In this document: piece by piece, positions 10,279 to 17,823 of the stretch
How positions within the stretch are numbered: position 1 is the first letter of the stretch
How the letters are laid out: every line of letters starts with the position of its first letter
Source: Desulfopila aestuarii DSM 18488
GTDB lineage: Bacteria; Desulfobacterota; Desulfobulbia; Desulfobulbales; Desulfocapsaceae
Assembly: GCF_900143695.1 (NCBI RefSeq)
Contig: NZ_FRFE01000007.1
Span: forward strand, 124,001-188,000
Direction: 5' to 3'
DNA: 64,000 bases
Notes under the pieces: generated by a model
What the model saw: the letters and a program-made list of their open reading frames with translations, nothing else
What the model was told of the DNA's origin: nothing
The model's database searches: none
Position numbers and translations under genes: made by a program

Positions 10279-12123
10279 TCAACCGTTCTTCATCTCCTCC
10301 AGTTCATCCCAGCGGCTGTACAAACGCTCGACCTCTTCCTGCGCCTTCTCGAGCTCTTCCCAGCATTCCGCCGCCTGGGCAGGGTCTGAGACGACTTCGG
10401 GCTGCACCATGCGTTTTTGCAGTCCTTCAACCCGCATTTCCGCCTCCAGGATCAGCTCTTCAATCCGGTCATATTCCCGCTGGTCCATGTATGAGAGTTT
10501 ACCCTTCTTTTTGGGAACACCGTTACTCTCCTGCTTCTTTTTCTTCTCTCCCGGCTCCTTGTCCCGTTCACCCTTTCCCTTTTCGACCAGCTCCTCGAGC
10601 CATTGACCATATTCGGCGTAGTAGGCAACACTCCCCTCTCCATCAAATCCGAGCAAACGGTCGCATACCCGATCCAAAAGAAATCGGTCGTGGGTAACCA
10701 GTACCAATGCTCCCGGAAATTCAAGTAAACTCTCTTCAAGTACATCGAGGGAAGGGATATCGAGATCGTTGGTCGGCTCGTCCAAGAGAAGAATATCCGC
10801 CGGCCTGCGCATAAGATTAGCGAGCAGAATTCTGGCCTGTTCACCGCCGGAAAGCTGACCGACCGGGGTCTCAAGCTGATCCGGCCTGAACAGGAACTTT
10901 TTGGCCCAGGAAACCACATGCAGCGAACGCCCCTGATACACCACCCCATCCCCGTCAGGCGCCAGCGCCCTGCGCAGGGTAATGGCCGGATCGATATCTT
11001 CCCTTTTCTGGTCAAAGCTGACGATCTGTACGTTATCGGCCACCTTGAGATCACCGCTGTCGGGAGTAAACGGCTCTTCTGAATGCGCAGAGGCAAGAAT
11101 GCGCATCAGGGTCGACTTTCCACACCCGTTTCTGCCGAGCAGCCCCAGCCGTGTACCAGGCGACAGGACGATATCCAGTTCTCGAAAAAGTGGTCGGTCG
11201 CCAAAGCCTTTACTGATGCCAATTGCTTCAAGCAGCTTTTTGGTCTTTCTGCCTGTAGCGTCGAAATCAATCTGCACCGACCCGGTCGCCCGGTTTCTCG
11301 ATTTCACCTGGGAAAGTTCTTGCTGCAGTCGATGGGCCTCGTCTATCCGGTATTTGGCCTTAGTGGCTCGAGCCTTGGGACCACGACGCAACCACTCAGT
11401 CTCCCTGCGTACCTTATTGGAAAGTCGCACCTCCACTTCGGCCTGCTGCTCGAGAAATGTTTCACGGGCCTCAATAAAATCGGAATACCGCCCATCGACC
11501 TGGAGGGAACCTTCGGGATAGACCTGAGAAAGCTCAATGATCCTGGTGGAACAGTTCTCAAGAAATCGCCGGTCATGACTGACCAGGATCCATGCCTGCG
11601 GTCCGTCTGAGAGCCCGCCTCCAAGAATTTTTTCCAGCCAGAGAATGCCCTCGATATCGAGATGGTTTGTAGGCTCATCCATGACCAGTATTTCTGGTGA
11701 GGCAAGGAGTGAGCGACAGATGGCAAGGCGCTTACGCCAGCCACCTGAAAGTTTGCCGACAGTGATCTCGCTGTCAGCAAACTCGGCACGGGACAAAAGC
11801 GAGTGCACCCGGTGCAGACGTTCGGCGTGGTCATACTCACTTCCCTCCAAAGCCCGCAGCAAATTATCGGTAATACTTGCGCCATCATCAAAGATATCCA
11901 TCTGGGCGAGATAGGAGAGCCGCACATGCTTCTGGCAGACAACCTGCCCGCTATCAGGCTCTTCCAGGCCACTGATAATTTTTAAGAGAGTAGACTTGCC
12001 TGATCCGTTCGGCCCGATAAGACCGATCCGGTCGCCGCTGTTAACGGTAAAACTGATATGACTGAAAAGCTGCTGGGCGCCAAAGGCCTTACTGACACCC
12101 TGGCAGCTGAGAATATTGCTCAT
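10279..12123 (-). CDS. ABC-F family ATPase, Uup-like
   Basis: 614 residues with two ABC domains and no membrane segment. Walker A motifs are GPNGSGKST and GRNGCGKST, signatures KLSGGWRKR and QLSGGEQAR, Walker B boxes LVMDEPTNHLD and LLLDEPTNDLD. A charged inter-domain linker and a C-terminal coiled coil (about 540-614, Lys/Glu-rich) match the Uup subgroup, which acts on ribosomes or branched DNA intermediates rather than in transport. The start at 12123 (MSNILSC) fits the family; the 14-residue extension does not. Confidence 0.9.
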   Translation of the reverse strand: MSNILSCQGVSKAFGAQQLFSHISFTVNSGDRIGLIGPNGSGKSTLLKIISGLEEPDSGQVVCQKHVRLSYLAQMDIFDDGASITDNLLRALEGSEYDHAERLHRVHSLLSRAEFADSEITVGKLSGGWRKRLAICRSLLASPEILVMDEPTNHLDIEGILWLEKILGGGLSDGPQAWILVSHDRRFLENCSTRIIELSQVYPEGSLQVDGRYSDFIEARETFLEQQAEVEVRLSNKVRRETEWLRRGPKARATKAKYRIDEAHRLQQELSQVKSRNRATGSVQIDFDATGRKTKKLLEAIGISKGFGDRPLFRELDIVLSPGTRLGLLGRNGCGKSTLMRILASAHSEEPFTPDSGDLKVADNVQIVSFDQKREDIDPAITLRRALAPDGDGVVYQGRSLHVVSWAKKFLFRPDQLETPVGQLSGGEQARILLANLMRRPADILLLDEPTNDLDIPSLDVLEESLLEFPGALVLVTHDRFLLDRVCDRLLGFDGEGSVAYYAEYGQWLEELVEKGKGERDKEPGEKKKKQESNGVPKKKGKLSYMDQREYDRIEELILEAEMRVEGLQKRMVQPEVVSDPAQAAECWEELEKAQEEVERLYSRWDELEEMKNG

Positions 12124-12449
12124 GACCTGTTGATAATCCTTAAAAGTAGAGATAGCTGACGGCAAACAAAAGAATGATCCGCGAACAACCTGTAATCAGT
12201 CAGATGAAAACAGCGGATATAAAATGAATATAGAAGAATCAGTGGTTCCAAACCACAGATTTTTTCCCTCAAACACCCACCAGGAGAGGGCCGAACCCCG
12301 ATTTTTCCGTTTTTGTGTTGATAAATTGTCTGTCGGTGGGTATAAACTTTGTATAATTTTGGTGACGTTTCGCCAGATAAGTAAGTATTTTCTTTAAGAT
12401 ATAGTACCTAGTATCGCTCTGATGCACAATATCATTCCCTGGATTTGCT
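12124..12449. other. Divergent intergenic region between ABC-F and M23 peptidase genes
   Basis: No gene. It contains a short inverted repeat, GTGGTT-CC-AAACCAC (about 12241-12256), followed by a T run on the plus strand, and a TATAAT at 12352-12357 that may be the -10 of the peptidase gene; no good -35 is found at 16-18 bases. The roles of both are unproven. Confidence 0.4.
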
Positions 12450-13409
12450 ATGAACGAACGAATACATATCCTGATTACAGGCGAACGCGGCAAGACCCTT
12501 AGGTTCCATTTTCAACGACAGAAGATCTGCATCCTTTCGATGTTTGCCACGATCGTTGTGATCGTGCTGGCCATTACCAGCATTTTTTCTTTATCACTTT
12601 TTTCCAGAAACAGAGTCATAACTCAGGAGCTCACCGAGCTCAGGATAAAGGCCAGTAAAAGTGATGAAATCATCGCTCGTATGGAGAATAACGCCAATGC
12701 CGAACGCAGCAGATTAAATCTCCAGATAACGAGCCTGAAACTGCGTCACGCCAACCTTCTCGCCTCTTTTGAGCAGGAAAAGGACGAACTGCTCTCCACT
12801 GCCGTCAATGAACTCAATCAGCGTAGTGAGCTGATTGACAACATGATGCAAAAAATCGGTGTCAAGGTAAGCAGTAATACATCGAAGAAATCGACGCCAA
12901 ACAGCGGCGGCCCCTTTATTGCCCTGAATCCCGACCTGCAGAATGAGCTTCTCGACAAAGCCGACACTTTTCTGGAGACCGTCAAAGCCGTCCCACTGGG
13001 GAAACCAGTAAAGGGCACAATAACCTCACGTTTTGGCCCGCGTAGAGATCCTGTTAACCATAAACGAAGCTTTCATGAAGGCATCGATTTTAAGGGTAAA
13101 ACAGGCGACAATATTTATGCAACAGGCGCTGGCGTTGTTACCAAGGCTTTTCGGAACGGCAGCTATGGTAACTTTGTCGAGATAGATCATAAAAACGGCT
13201 ACAAGACCACCTTTGCCCATATGAAAAAATTTAAGGTAGCAGTGGGCGATAAAGTCAAACGCGGCCAACTGATCGGCCAGATCGGCAATACCGGCCGCTC
13301 CACCGGCCCACACCTGCATTATGAGTTGCTTTACAAAGGTAAACCGACCAATCCTTTGAAATACATGCAAGTCGCCAAACTGCTGGAACCGGAATCTTCC
13401 GCCAAGTGA
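12450..13409 (+). CDS. M23 (LytM) peptidoglycan endopeptidase with membrane anchor and coiled coil
   Basis: 319 residues. An N-terminal transmembrane segment (about 30-52) is followed by a coiled coil (about 55-130) and a C-terminal LytM domain with zinc ligands His209 and Asp213 (FHEGIDF) and HLHYEL (His288, His290). The catalytic set is intact, so it should cut peptide cross-links in the periplasm. It is followed almost without gap by a bactofilin gene, a pairing seen for cell-shape systems such as Csd1-CcmA in Helicobacter. The start is the only ATG before the membrane segment; its ribosome site is weak. Confidence 0.93.
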   Translation: MNERIHILITGERGKTLRFHFQRQKICILSMFATIVVIVLAITSIFSLSLFSRNRVITQELTELRIKASKSDEIIARMENNANAERSRLNLQITSLKLRHANLLASFEQEKDELLSTAVNELNQRSELIDNMMQKIGVKVSSNTSKKSTPNSGGPFIALNPDLQNELLDKADTFLETVKAVPLGKPVKGTITSRFGPRRDPVNHKRSFHEGIDFKGKTGDNIYATGAGVVTKAFRNGSYGNFVEIDHKNGYKTTFAHMKKFKVAVGDKVKRGQLIGQIGNTGRSTGPHLHYELLYKGKPTNPLKYMQVAKLLEPESSAK

Positions 13410-13417
13410 GAACACCC

Positions 13418-13867
13418 ATGGGCATATTCGCCAAAAAAGATATGACACAGGAAGAAATGGACCGAGCAGAAAATGAAGCCATCTCTTCCATTATTGATAA
13501 AAACATGGTTATTCACGGGGAGATGTCTTTTCAGGGCAAAACCCGTATTGATGGTACCATCAATGGCAATATCAATGGTGAACACCTGGTGCTGAGCGAT
13601 ACCGGCAAAGTGGTTGGCGATATTATTGCCTGCTCCTTTAACTGTTTTGGCAGCCTTGAGGGCAACATACGGGCAAATATTATCACTGCCAGAAAAAACT
13701 GCTCCATCCAGGGAAGACTCGAAGCAGGCACGCTCACAGTGGAACCGGGCGCCGTCATTGACGGCGAGATCAGGTCTGCAAACCCGGATTTTGCCAATAC
13801 TCCAGTAAAAAAACCGACTCTCGCAACCCCGCCCCAACAGGAACAGAGCCAAGTCGACACTTTATAA
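13418..13867 (+). CDS. Bactofilin (polymer-forming cytoskeletal protein)
   Basis: 149 residues. The centre (about 35-125) is the right-handed beta-helix DUF583/bactofilin domain with repeated short G-N/D-I/V turns (MSFQGKTRIDGTINGNIN, GKVVGDI); tails are charged at the N-terminus and Pro/Gln-rich at the C-terminus. It polymerises without nucleotides and usually recruits wall enzymes. A GTG at 13406 overlapping the peptidase stop is an alternative start, giving a 4-residue longer protein; the ATG at 13418 is preferred because the family often begins MGIF or MF followed by Lys. It is probably co-transcribed with the M23 gene. Confidence 0.93.
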   Translation: MGIFAKKDMTQEEMDRAENEAISSIIDKNMVIHGEMSFQGKTRIDGTINGNINGEHLVLSDTGKVVGDIIACSFNCFGSLEGNIRANIITARKNCSIQGRLEAGTLTVEPGAVIDGEIRSANPDFANTPVKKPTLATPPQQEQSQVDTL

Positions 13868-13894
13868 CCTGATAACCGGACGTATCACAATCCT

Positions 13895-14137
13895 ATGCCA
13901 TTTTCACAACCCAAGGTCGCCAATCGTTTCAAATGCCCCAGCTGCGGAAACGATAAGGACTTTTTCGAAATTGTTGATGACGTCATCACCACCACGCATT
14001 ACGTGCAGAATCCGGACGGCAGCTTTACCATCGAAGACAGAAGCTCACAATCAATGGGTGACGTGAAACTCTTCTGCGGCAATTGTGATGAAGATCTCAC
14101 ACCTTTCCATCAGCGCTTCTCCGAAATGATTTTTTAA
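13895..14137 (+). CDS. Small zinc-ribbon protein
   Basis: 80 residues with two cysteine pairs, CPSC (near residue 14) and CGNC (near 64), separated by a predicted beta-rich stretch, which suggests one zinc site. No DNA-binding or catalytic domain was recognised. It lies 27 bases after the bactofilin gene on the same strand and is likely in the same transcript. Function unknown. Confidence 0.75.
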   Translation: MPFSQPKVANRFKCPSCGNDKDFFEIVDDVITTTHYVQNPDGSFTIEDRSSQSMGDVKLFCGNCDEDLTPFHQRFSEMIF

Positions 14138-14592
14138 GATCAGAGTATCAAGAGTTCGCCCTGCAGAGGATTGAATTTCAAGCCAAGAACCCATCAGGAC
14201 CTTGTGCCTCCCAAGATCCTTTCCGCCAGACACTTCGTTACCATTCAGATTTTATTCTCCGAATATCCGACACATCCCTGCGATAAAATATCTCGAGTGC
14301 CTCAATTCAGAAAAAAATCTCTCATCGTAAATGAAAAAGCACCTACCCAACTAACGCTGCCATTTACACCTTTTCTGATGACAATTAACTCATTACACCT
14401 ATTTACAACAAACGTTCAGAGCACCTCATTTCACAACTATACAAGTGGAGATTTTTCTTTGAGGAAGTAAATGCGTAACAAAGAATCTTTCCAGGGAAAC
14501 CAAAAGAAAAACGCTGCTGACAGGGCTGCTCATCATGATTCCCCCTGGGCTATGGATGACACTTCAGGGAACCACTGAGGCAATAATTGGGC
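14138..14592. other. Intergenic region upstream of the dsrC terminator
   Basis: About 450 bases with no conserved gene. The only candidate coding frame with a good ribosome site is the 35-codon frame at 14471, listed separately. Confidence 0.4.
14471..14578 (+). CDS. Possible small protein, 35 residues, no known family
   Basis: An ATG with GAGGAA about 6 bases upstream opens a 35-codon frame ending in TGA at 14578. The peptide is hydrophilic, starts MRNKESFQGN, and has no Cys or membrane segment. It ends just before the bidirectional-looking dsrC terminator, which would also stop plus-strand transcripts. There is no homology evidence; the ribosome site is the only support. Confidence 0.3.
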   Translation: MRNKESFQGNQKKNAADRAAHHDSPWAMDDTSGNH

Positions 14593-14624
14593 AAAAAAAA
14601 GAGGGTGCCTTAAAAGGCACCCTC
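14593..14624 (-). terminator. Rho-independent terminator of dsrC
   Basis: Perfect 10-base stem GAGGGTGCCT (14601-14610) / AGGCACCCTC (14615-14624), 4-base loop, and eight T residues on the minus strand (14593-14600). It lies about 30 bases after the dsrC stop. An A/T flank on both sides could make it work on the plus strand too. Confidence 0.9.
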
Positions 14625-14655
14625 TTTTACAAACAAATTGCTGTGCGTCGAAATA

Positions 14656-14976
14656 TCAGACGCAACCGGTCGGCTTCGGCAGACCAGCCATTTTACAGGC
14701 TCCTTTGCCAGGACCAGATGGGAACAGCTCGTAGATTCTCTTGAGCGGGAAACCAGTGGTTTTGGAGAGAATACGTACCATCGGAGCGATACCGTTCTTC
14801 TTGTAGTACTCCTGGAGAGCATCGATAACTTTGTTATGCTCGTCGGTCAGATCGGAGATACCCTCAGAAGCTTTTACGTAGTCGACCCAGTTGTCGTTCC
14901 ACTCTTCCATTCCTTTGAGCAGGAAGCCGTCCTCGTCTACAGTGAAGCTACTTCCCTTATGTTCGATTGTTGGCAT
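14656..14976 (-). CDS. dsrC: Sulfite reductase-associated protein DsrC (TusE/DsrC family)
   Basis: 106 residues. The C-terminal arm ends GACKMAGLPKPTGCV: Cys94 and the penultimate Cys105 are 11 residues apart, the two redox-active cysteines of true DsrC, which forms the trisulfide product with dissimilatory sulfite reductase and passes it to DsrMKJOP. TusE proteins have only the last Cys, so this copy is competent for dissimilatory sulfur metabolism. It is monocistronic, with AAGGAGG before the ATG, a TTGACA promoter and a strong terminator, which fits the high expression known in sulfate reducers. dsrAB is not in the window. Confidence 0.95.
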   Translation of the reverse strand: MPTIEHKGSSFTVDEDGFLLKGMEEWNDNWVDYVKASEGISDLTDEHNKVIDALQEYYKKNGIAPMVRILSKTTGFPLKRIYELFPSGPGKGACKMAGLPKPTGCV

Positions 14977-15049
14977 TTCTTACCTCCTTAAAATTTTATG
15001 TATGTTATGGCTTACACCGTTATTAGGCTCTGCTGAAAACTAATATGGC

Positions 15050-15078
15050 TTATTACTATAGCGATAACTGTTTGTCAA
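15050..15078 (-). promoter_or_regulatory. Sigma-70 promoter of dsrC
   Basis: On the minus strand: TTGACA (15073-15078), 17-base spacer, TAATAA (15050-15055). This predicts a 5' leader of about 65 bases ending in AAGGAGG ahead of the dsrC ATG. Confidence 0.75.
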
Positions 15079-15660
15079 GTGGATGGCGGACCATTTCTCA
15101 TCAACCTTTCAACCTCCCCCCAACCACTCGTAATATAAGAGCTAATTCCAGGATTCCCTGAAGATCAACCTTGTATTTCTAACAAAAAAAACGGTTCCCT
15201 CCGGGTTTTATCTCTGCCGGACAAGTACAACACCCCTCCAGATTTTTACCACCCGGAATAACATTCGAAGGCGATAATACCCCATTTCTGGCATATGTAC
15301 ATATTTTTTTGTAGTACTTTATGAAAAATTGGGAGTCCCCTGTCTGATAGTCACGTTTTCTGGAGCAGGAAAAATGTCACGGCGTTACCCTCTCAGAGAG
15401 CGAAGAACGCTCACGGGTCATGGGTTCCCGCTTTTCCGCTTTTTCCTTGCAGAGAAGAAAAAGAAAGAGTAAATCGAACATTTACCCATCAAGGGACCTG
15501 TTTGTTCCTCCTTTGTGGACCACACCTGTCGAAGGCTGCGAAGTCGTAACAAGTCCCGGCATTTGCAGGAAGCTGTTCGTGGGAACCGGCCGTTTGCAAT
15601 ATGCAACGATCGAATAGACATTTTTCACGAAATCAACAACAATTTCAACATATCAGAGTC
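15079..15660. other. Long intergenic region between dsrC and ppiD
   Basis: About 580 bases with no convincing protein gene. It contains GGTTCCCGC (15423-15431) that can pair with GTGGGAACC (15579-15587), and a 14-base string GAAGTCGTAACAAG (15540-15553) identical to a universally conserved part of the 16S rRNA 3' end, with CCTCCTTT (15508-15515) nearby. A structured leader or small RNA is possible; no known RNA family could be assigned. Confidence 0.35.
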
Positions 15661-17550
15661 ATGCTGCAGATACTCCGCAACAAAGCGCAATCCACAGTCA
15701 TTCAGGCAATTGTTGTCATTATTGCTCTCGTCTTCATTTTCTGGGGCGTTGGGACCAATATGATGAACAGCCGCGAATCAGCCATCACCGTGAACGATGA
15801 AGATATTTCGTTCCAGGATTTTCAGATAGCCTACGACAGGACCCAGCAGAGTATCGCGGCCCAGTTCGGCGGGACATTGCCGAAAGGGCTCGCCGAGACA
15901 CTTGGGATCAAGCAGCAGGTCATCAGGCAACTGGTCCAGTCCGCCCTTCTCCGCCAAGGTGCCGAAAAGATGGGGATCATCGTCAGTGAAGAGGAGATCC
16001 AGAATACCATCACCTCCATGGTTCAGTTCCAGGAGAACGGCAGCTTCAGCATGGACAAATACAAGTCCCTGGTCTCCGCCAACAGGATGACCCCGCATAA
16101 ATTCGAAACGAATATGCGGCATGACATGCTCTCGGAAAAGACCATTCGAGATCTCGGTAAATTCGCCTCTCTCGCCAGTGACTTTGAGGTCGAGGAACTG
16201 TATCGTCAGGACAACGAGAAGGTAGCAGTCAACTTCACCAAAATAAGCCCTGAGCAGTTCAAAAGCGAGGTGAAAGTCGATGAAGCCCAACTGGCTAGCT
16301 GGTTTGAAACTGCCAAGGAGAATTACCGCAGCGAACCTCAGATGAAATTGAAATACCTCAATTTCTCTTACGCCGAGGTGGGCAAAAAAATCTCCGTGGA
16401 TGAAGCCAGGATCGCAGCCTACTATGATGAAAACATCGAATCCTTCACCACCCCGGAGAAACGCCATGCACGTCACATCCTGTTAAAGGCATCCTCGAGC
16501 GACTCCGAAGCGATCCATAAAGAAAAACTGGCCCAAGCCGAGCAGATCGCCCAACTGGCCCTTGCCAGCGATGATTTTGCAGCCCTTGCCAGACAATACT
16601 CCGAAGGCCCCAGCAAGGATAACGGCGGCGACCTCGGTTTATTCTCCCGTAACCAGATGATCCCGCCATTCGCAGACGCAGTATGGGCTATGCAGACCGG
16701 AGAAATCAGCAAAGTCGTGAAAACCGATTTCGGCTACCATATCATCAAACTTGAGGAAATCCAGCCAGCCACCACCAAGTCTCTCGCTGATGCACGTGAT
16801 GAAATTCTCGCCGCTCTCAGGGAAAAGGAAGCGCAAGCCCTGGCCTTCCAGCTCGCCAACAGCGCCTACGAAGGAATAATCGGGGCAGGAAGCCTCCAGG
16901 CATATGCAGAAAAAACGCCTGACCAGTTGATTTACGAAACAGATTTCTTTCCTAAAAGTGACCCACCTGCAGGTGAGAGAATGGACGAAGAGTTTCTCAA
17001 CCAGGCGTTTCAACTGAAAGCCGGAGAACTGAGTTCGCTCATCAAAACCCCTGCCGGCTATTACATTCTTTTTGCCGACGCGGTAAAAGAACCTGAAACT
17101 CCAGCACTTGCCCAGGTGAAGGAAAAAGCAACCAACGATTTTGTTGCCGAAAAAGCCGCAGAGTTAGCTCAGCAGAAAGCCGACGAGATCCTGAAAAAAC
17201 TCCGTGATGGTGAAACATTTGCTGCCGTTACCACAGCCGCCAACCTTTCAATGAATGACTCCGGTTTTCTGGGACGGAAAGGTGAAGAGCAATCCGCCTT
17301 CCCGAGTTCACTGACCAATCAGGTGTTTAACCTTTCCAACGCCGAGCGGTACCCGGCAGAACCGGCAATGGTTGACGAGGATTATTACGTTTTCGGCTTT
17401 AAGGATCGACAGATCCCTGAAGTTGACGCCAAAGAAAATCTAGAGCCATATCGTCAGGCATTACTCCAGACAAAGCAGCAGGAGATTCTGTCAGCGTTTA
17501 TCAGCAACCTCGAAAAAGAAGCCAAGATCAGCGTTCACAAGAGCCTATAA
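15661..17550 (+). CDS. PpiD/SurA-type periplasmic peptidyl-prolyl isomerase
   Basis: 629 residues. A single N-terminal membrane anchor (about 15-38) is followed by a SurA_N-like chaperone segment, a complete parvulin domain (about 265-365; ARHILLKA, GGDLGLFSRNQM, GYHIIKLEEI) and a second, weaker parvulin-like part near the C-terminus. This is the PpiD layout: an inner-membrane-anchored foldase for outer membrane and secreted proteins emerging from Sec. The start at 15661 (MLQILRNKAQ) matches relatives; the upstream 20 codons of the open frame have no counterpart. Confidence 0.92.
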   Translation: MLQILRNKAQSTVIQAIVVIIALVFIFWGVGTNMMNSRESAITVNDEDISFQDFQIAYDRTQQSIAAQFGGTLPKGLAETLGIKQQVIRQLVQSALLRQGAEKMGIIVSEEEIQNTITSMVQFQENGSFSMDKYKSLVSANRMTPHKFETNMRHDMLSEKTIRDLGKFASLASDFEVEELYRQDNEKVAVNFTKISPEQFKSEVKVDEAQLASWFETAKENYRSEPQMKLKYLNFSYAEVGKKISVDEARIAAYYDENIESFTTPEKRHARHILLKASSSDSEAIHKEKLAQAEQIAQLALASDDFAALARQYSEGPSKDNGGDLGLFSRNQMIPPFADAVWAMQTGEISKVVKTDFGYHIIKLEEIQPATTKSLADARDEILAALREKEAQALAFQLANSAYEGIIGAGSLQAYAEKTPDQLIYETDFFPKSDPPAGERMDEEFLNQAFQLKAGELSSLIKTPAGYYILFADAVKEPETPALAQVKEKATNDFVAEKAAELAQQKADEILKKLRDGETFAAVTTAANLSMNDSGFLGRKGEEQSAFPSSLTNQVFNLSNAERYPAEPAMVDEDYYVFGFKDRQIPEVDAKENLEPYRQALLQTKQQEILSAFISNLEKEAKISVHKSL

Positions 17551-17574
17551 CGAAATTCTTCTGTACCTTGAAGG

Positions 17575-17609
17575 GCCCCTGTAGCCGGAAACGGTAACAG
17601 GGGCTTTTT
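17575..17609 (+). terminator. Terminator of ppiD
   Basis: Stem GCCCCTGT (17575-17582) / ACAGGGGC (17597-17604), 14-base loop, then TTTTT. Confidence 0.85.
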
Positions 17610-17823
17610 CGTGCCCGGACGCAATAGCACAAAGGTTCCCTAACGCATCAAATCGCAGTAATCAGCCGGCAAGAACGCGTTCTTTTGGTACACCAGTCGT
17701 TTTTTTAATTCTCTTGCCACCCCGACAATGATATAGTGCAATGTTCTTTCCCCGGCGTCGCGAATGACTCGGGGGTAAATGCAACGAAAAGCATTCACAA
17801 GGAGTTTCAAGCCAACTTACGTT

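Noticed and set aside
15340-15600. 6S RNA or SRP RNA in the dsrC-ppiD spacer
   Set aside because: A GTCCCCTG string and a partial stem resemble 6S, but the closing stems and central bulge cannot be built; the SRP tetraloop region is absent.
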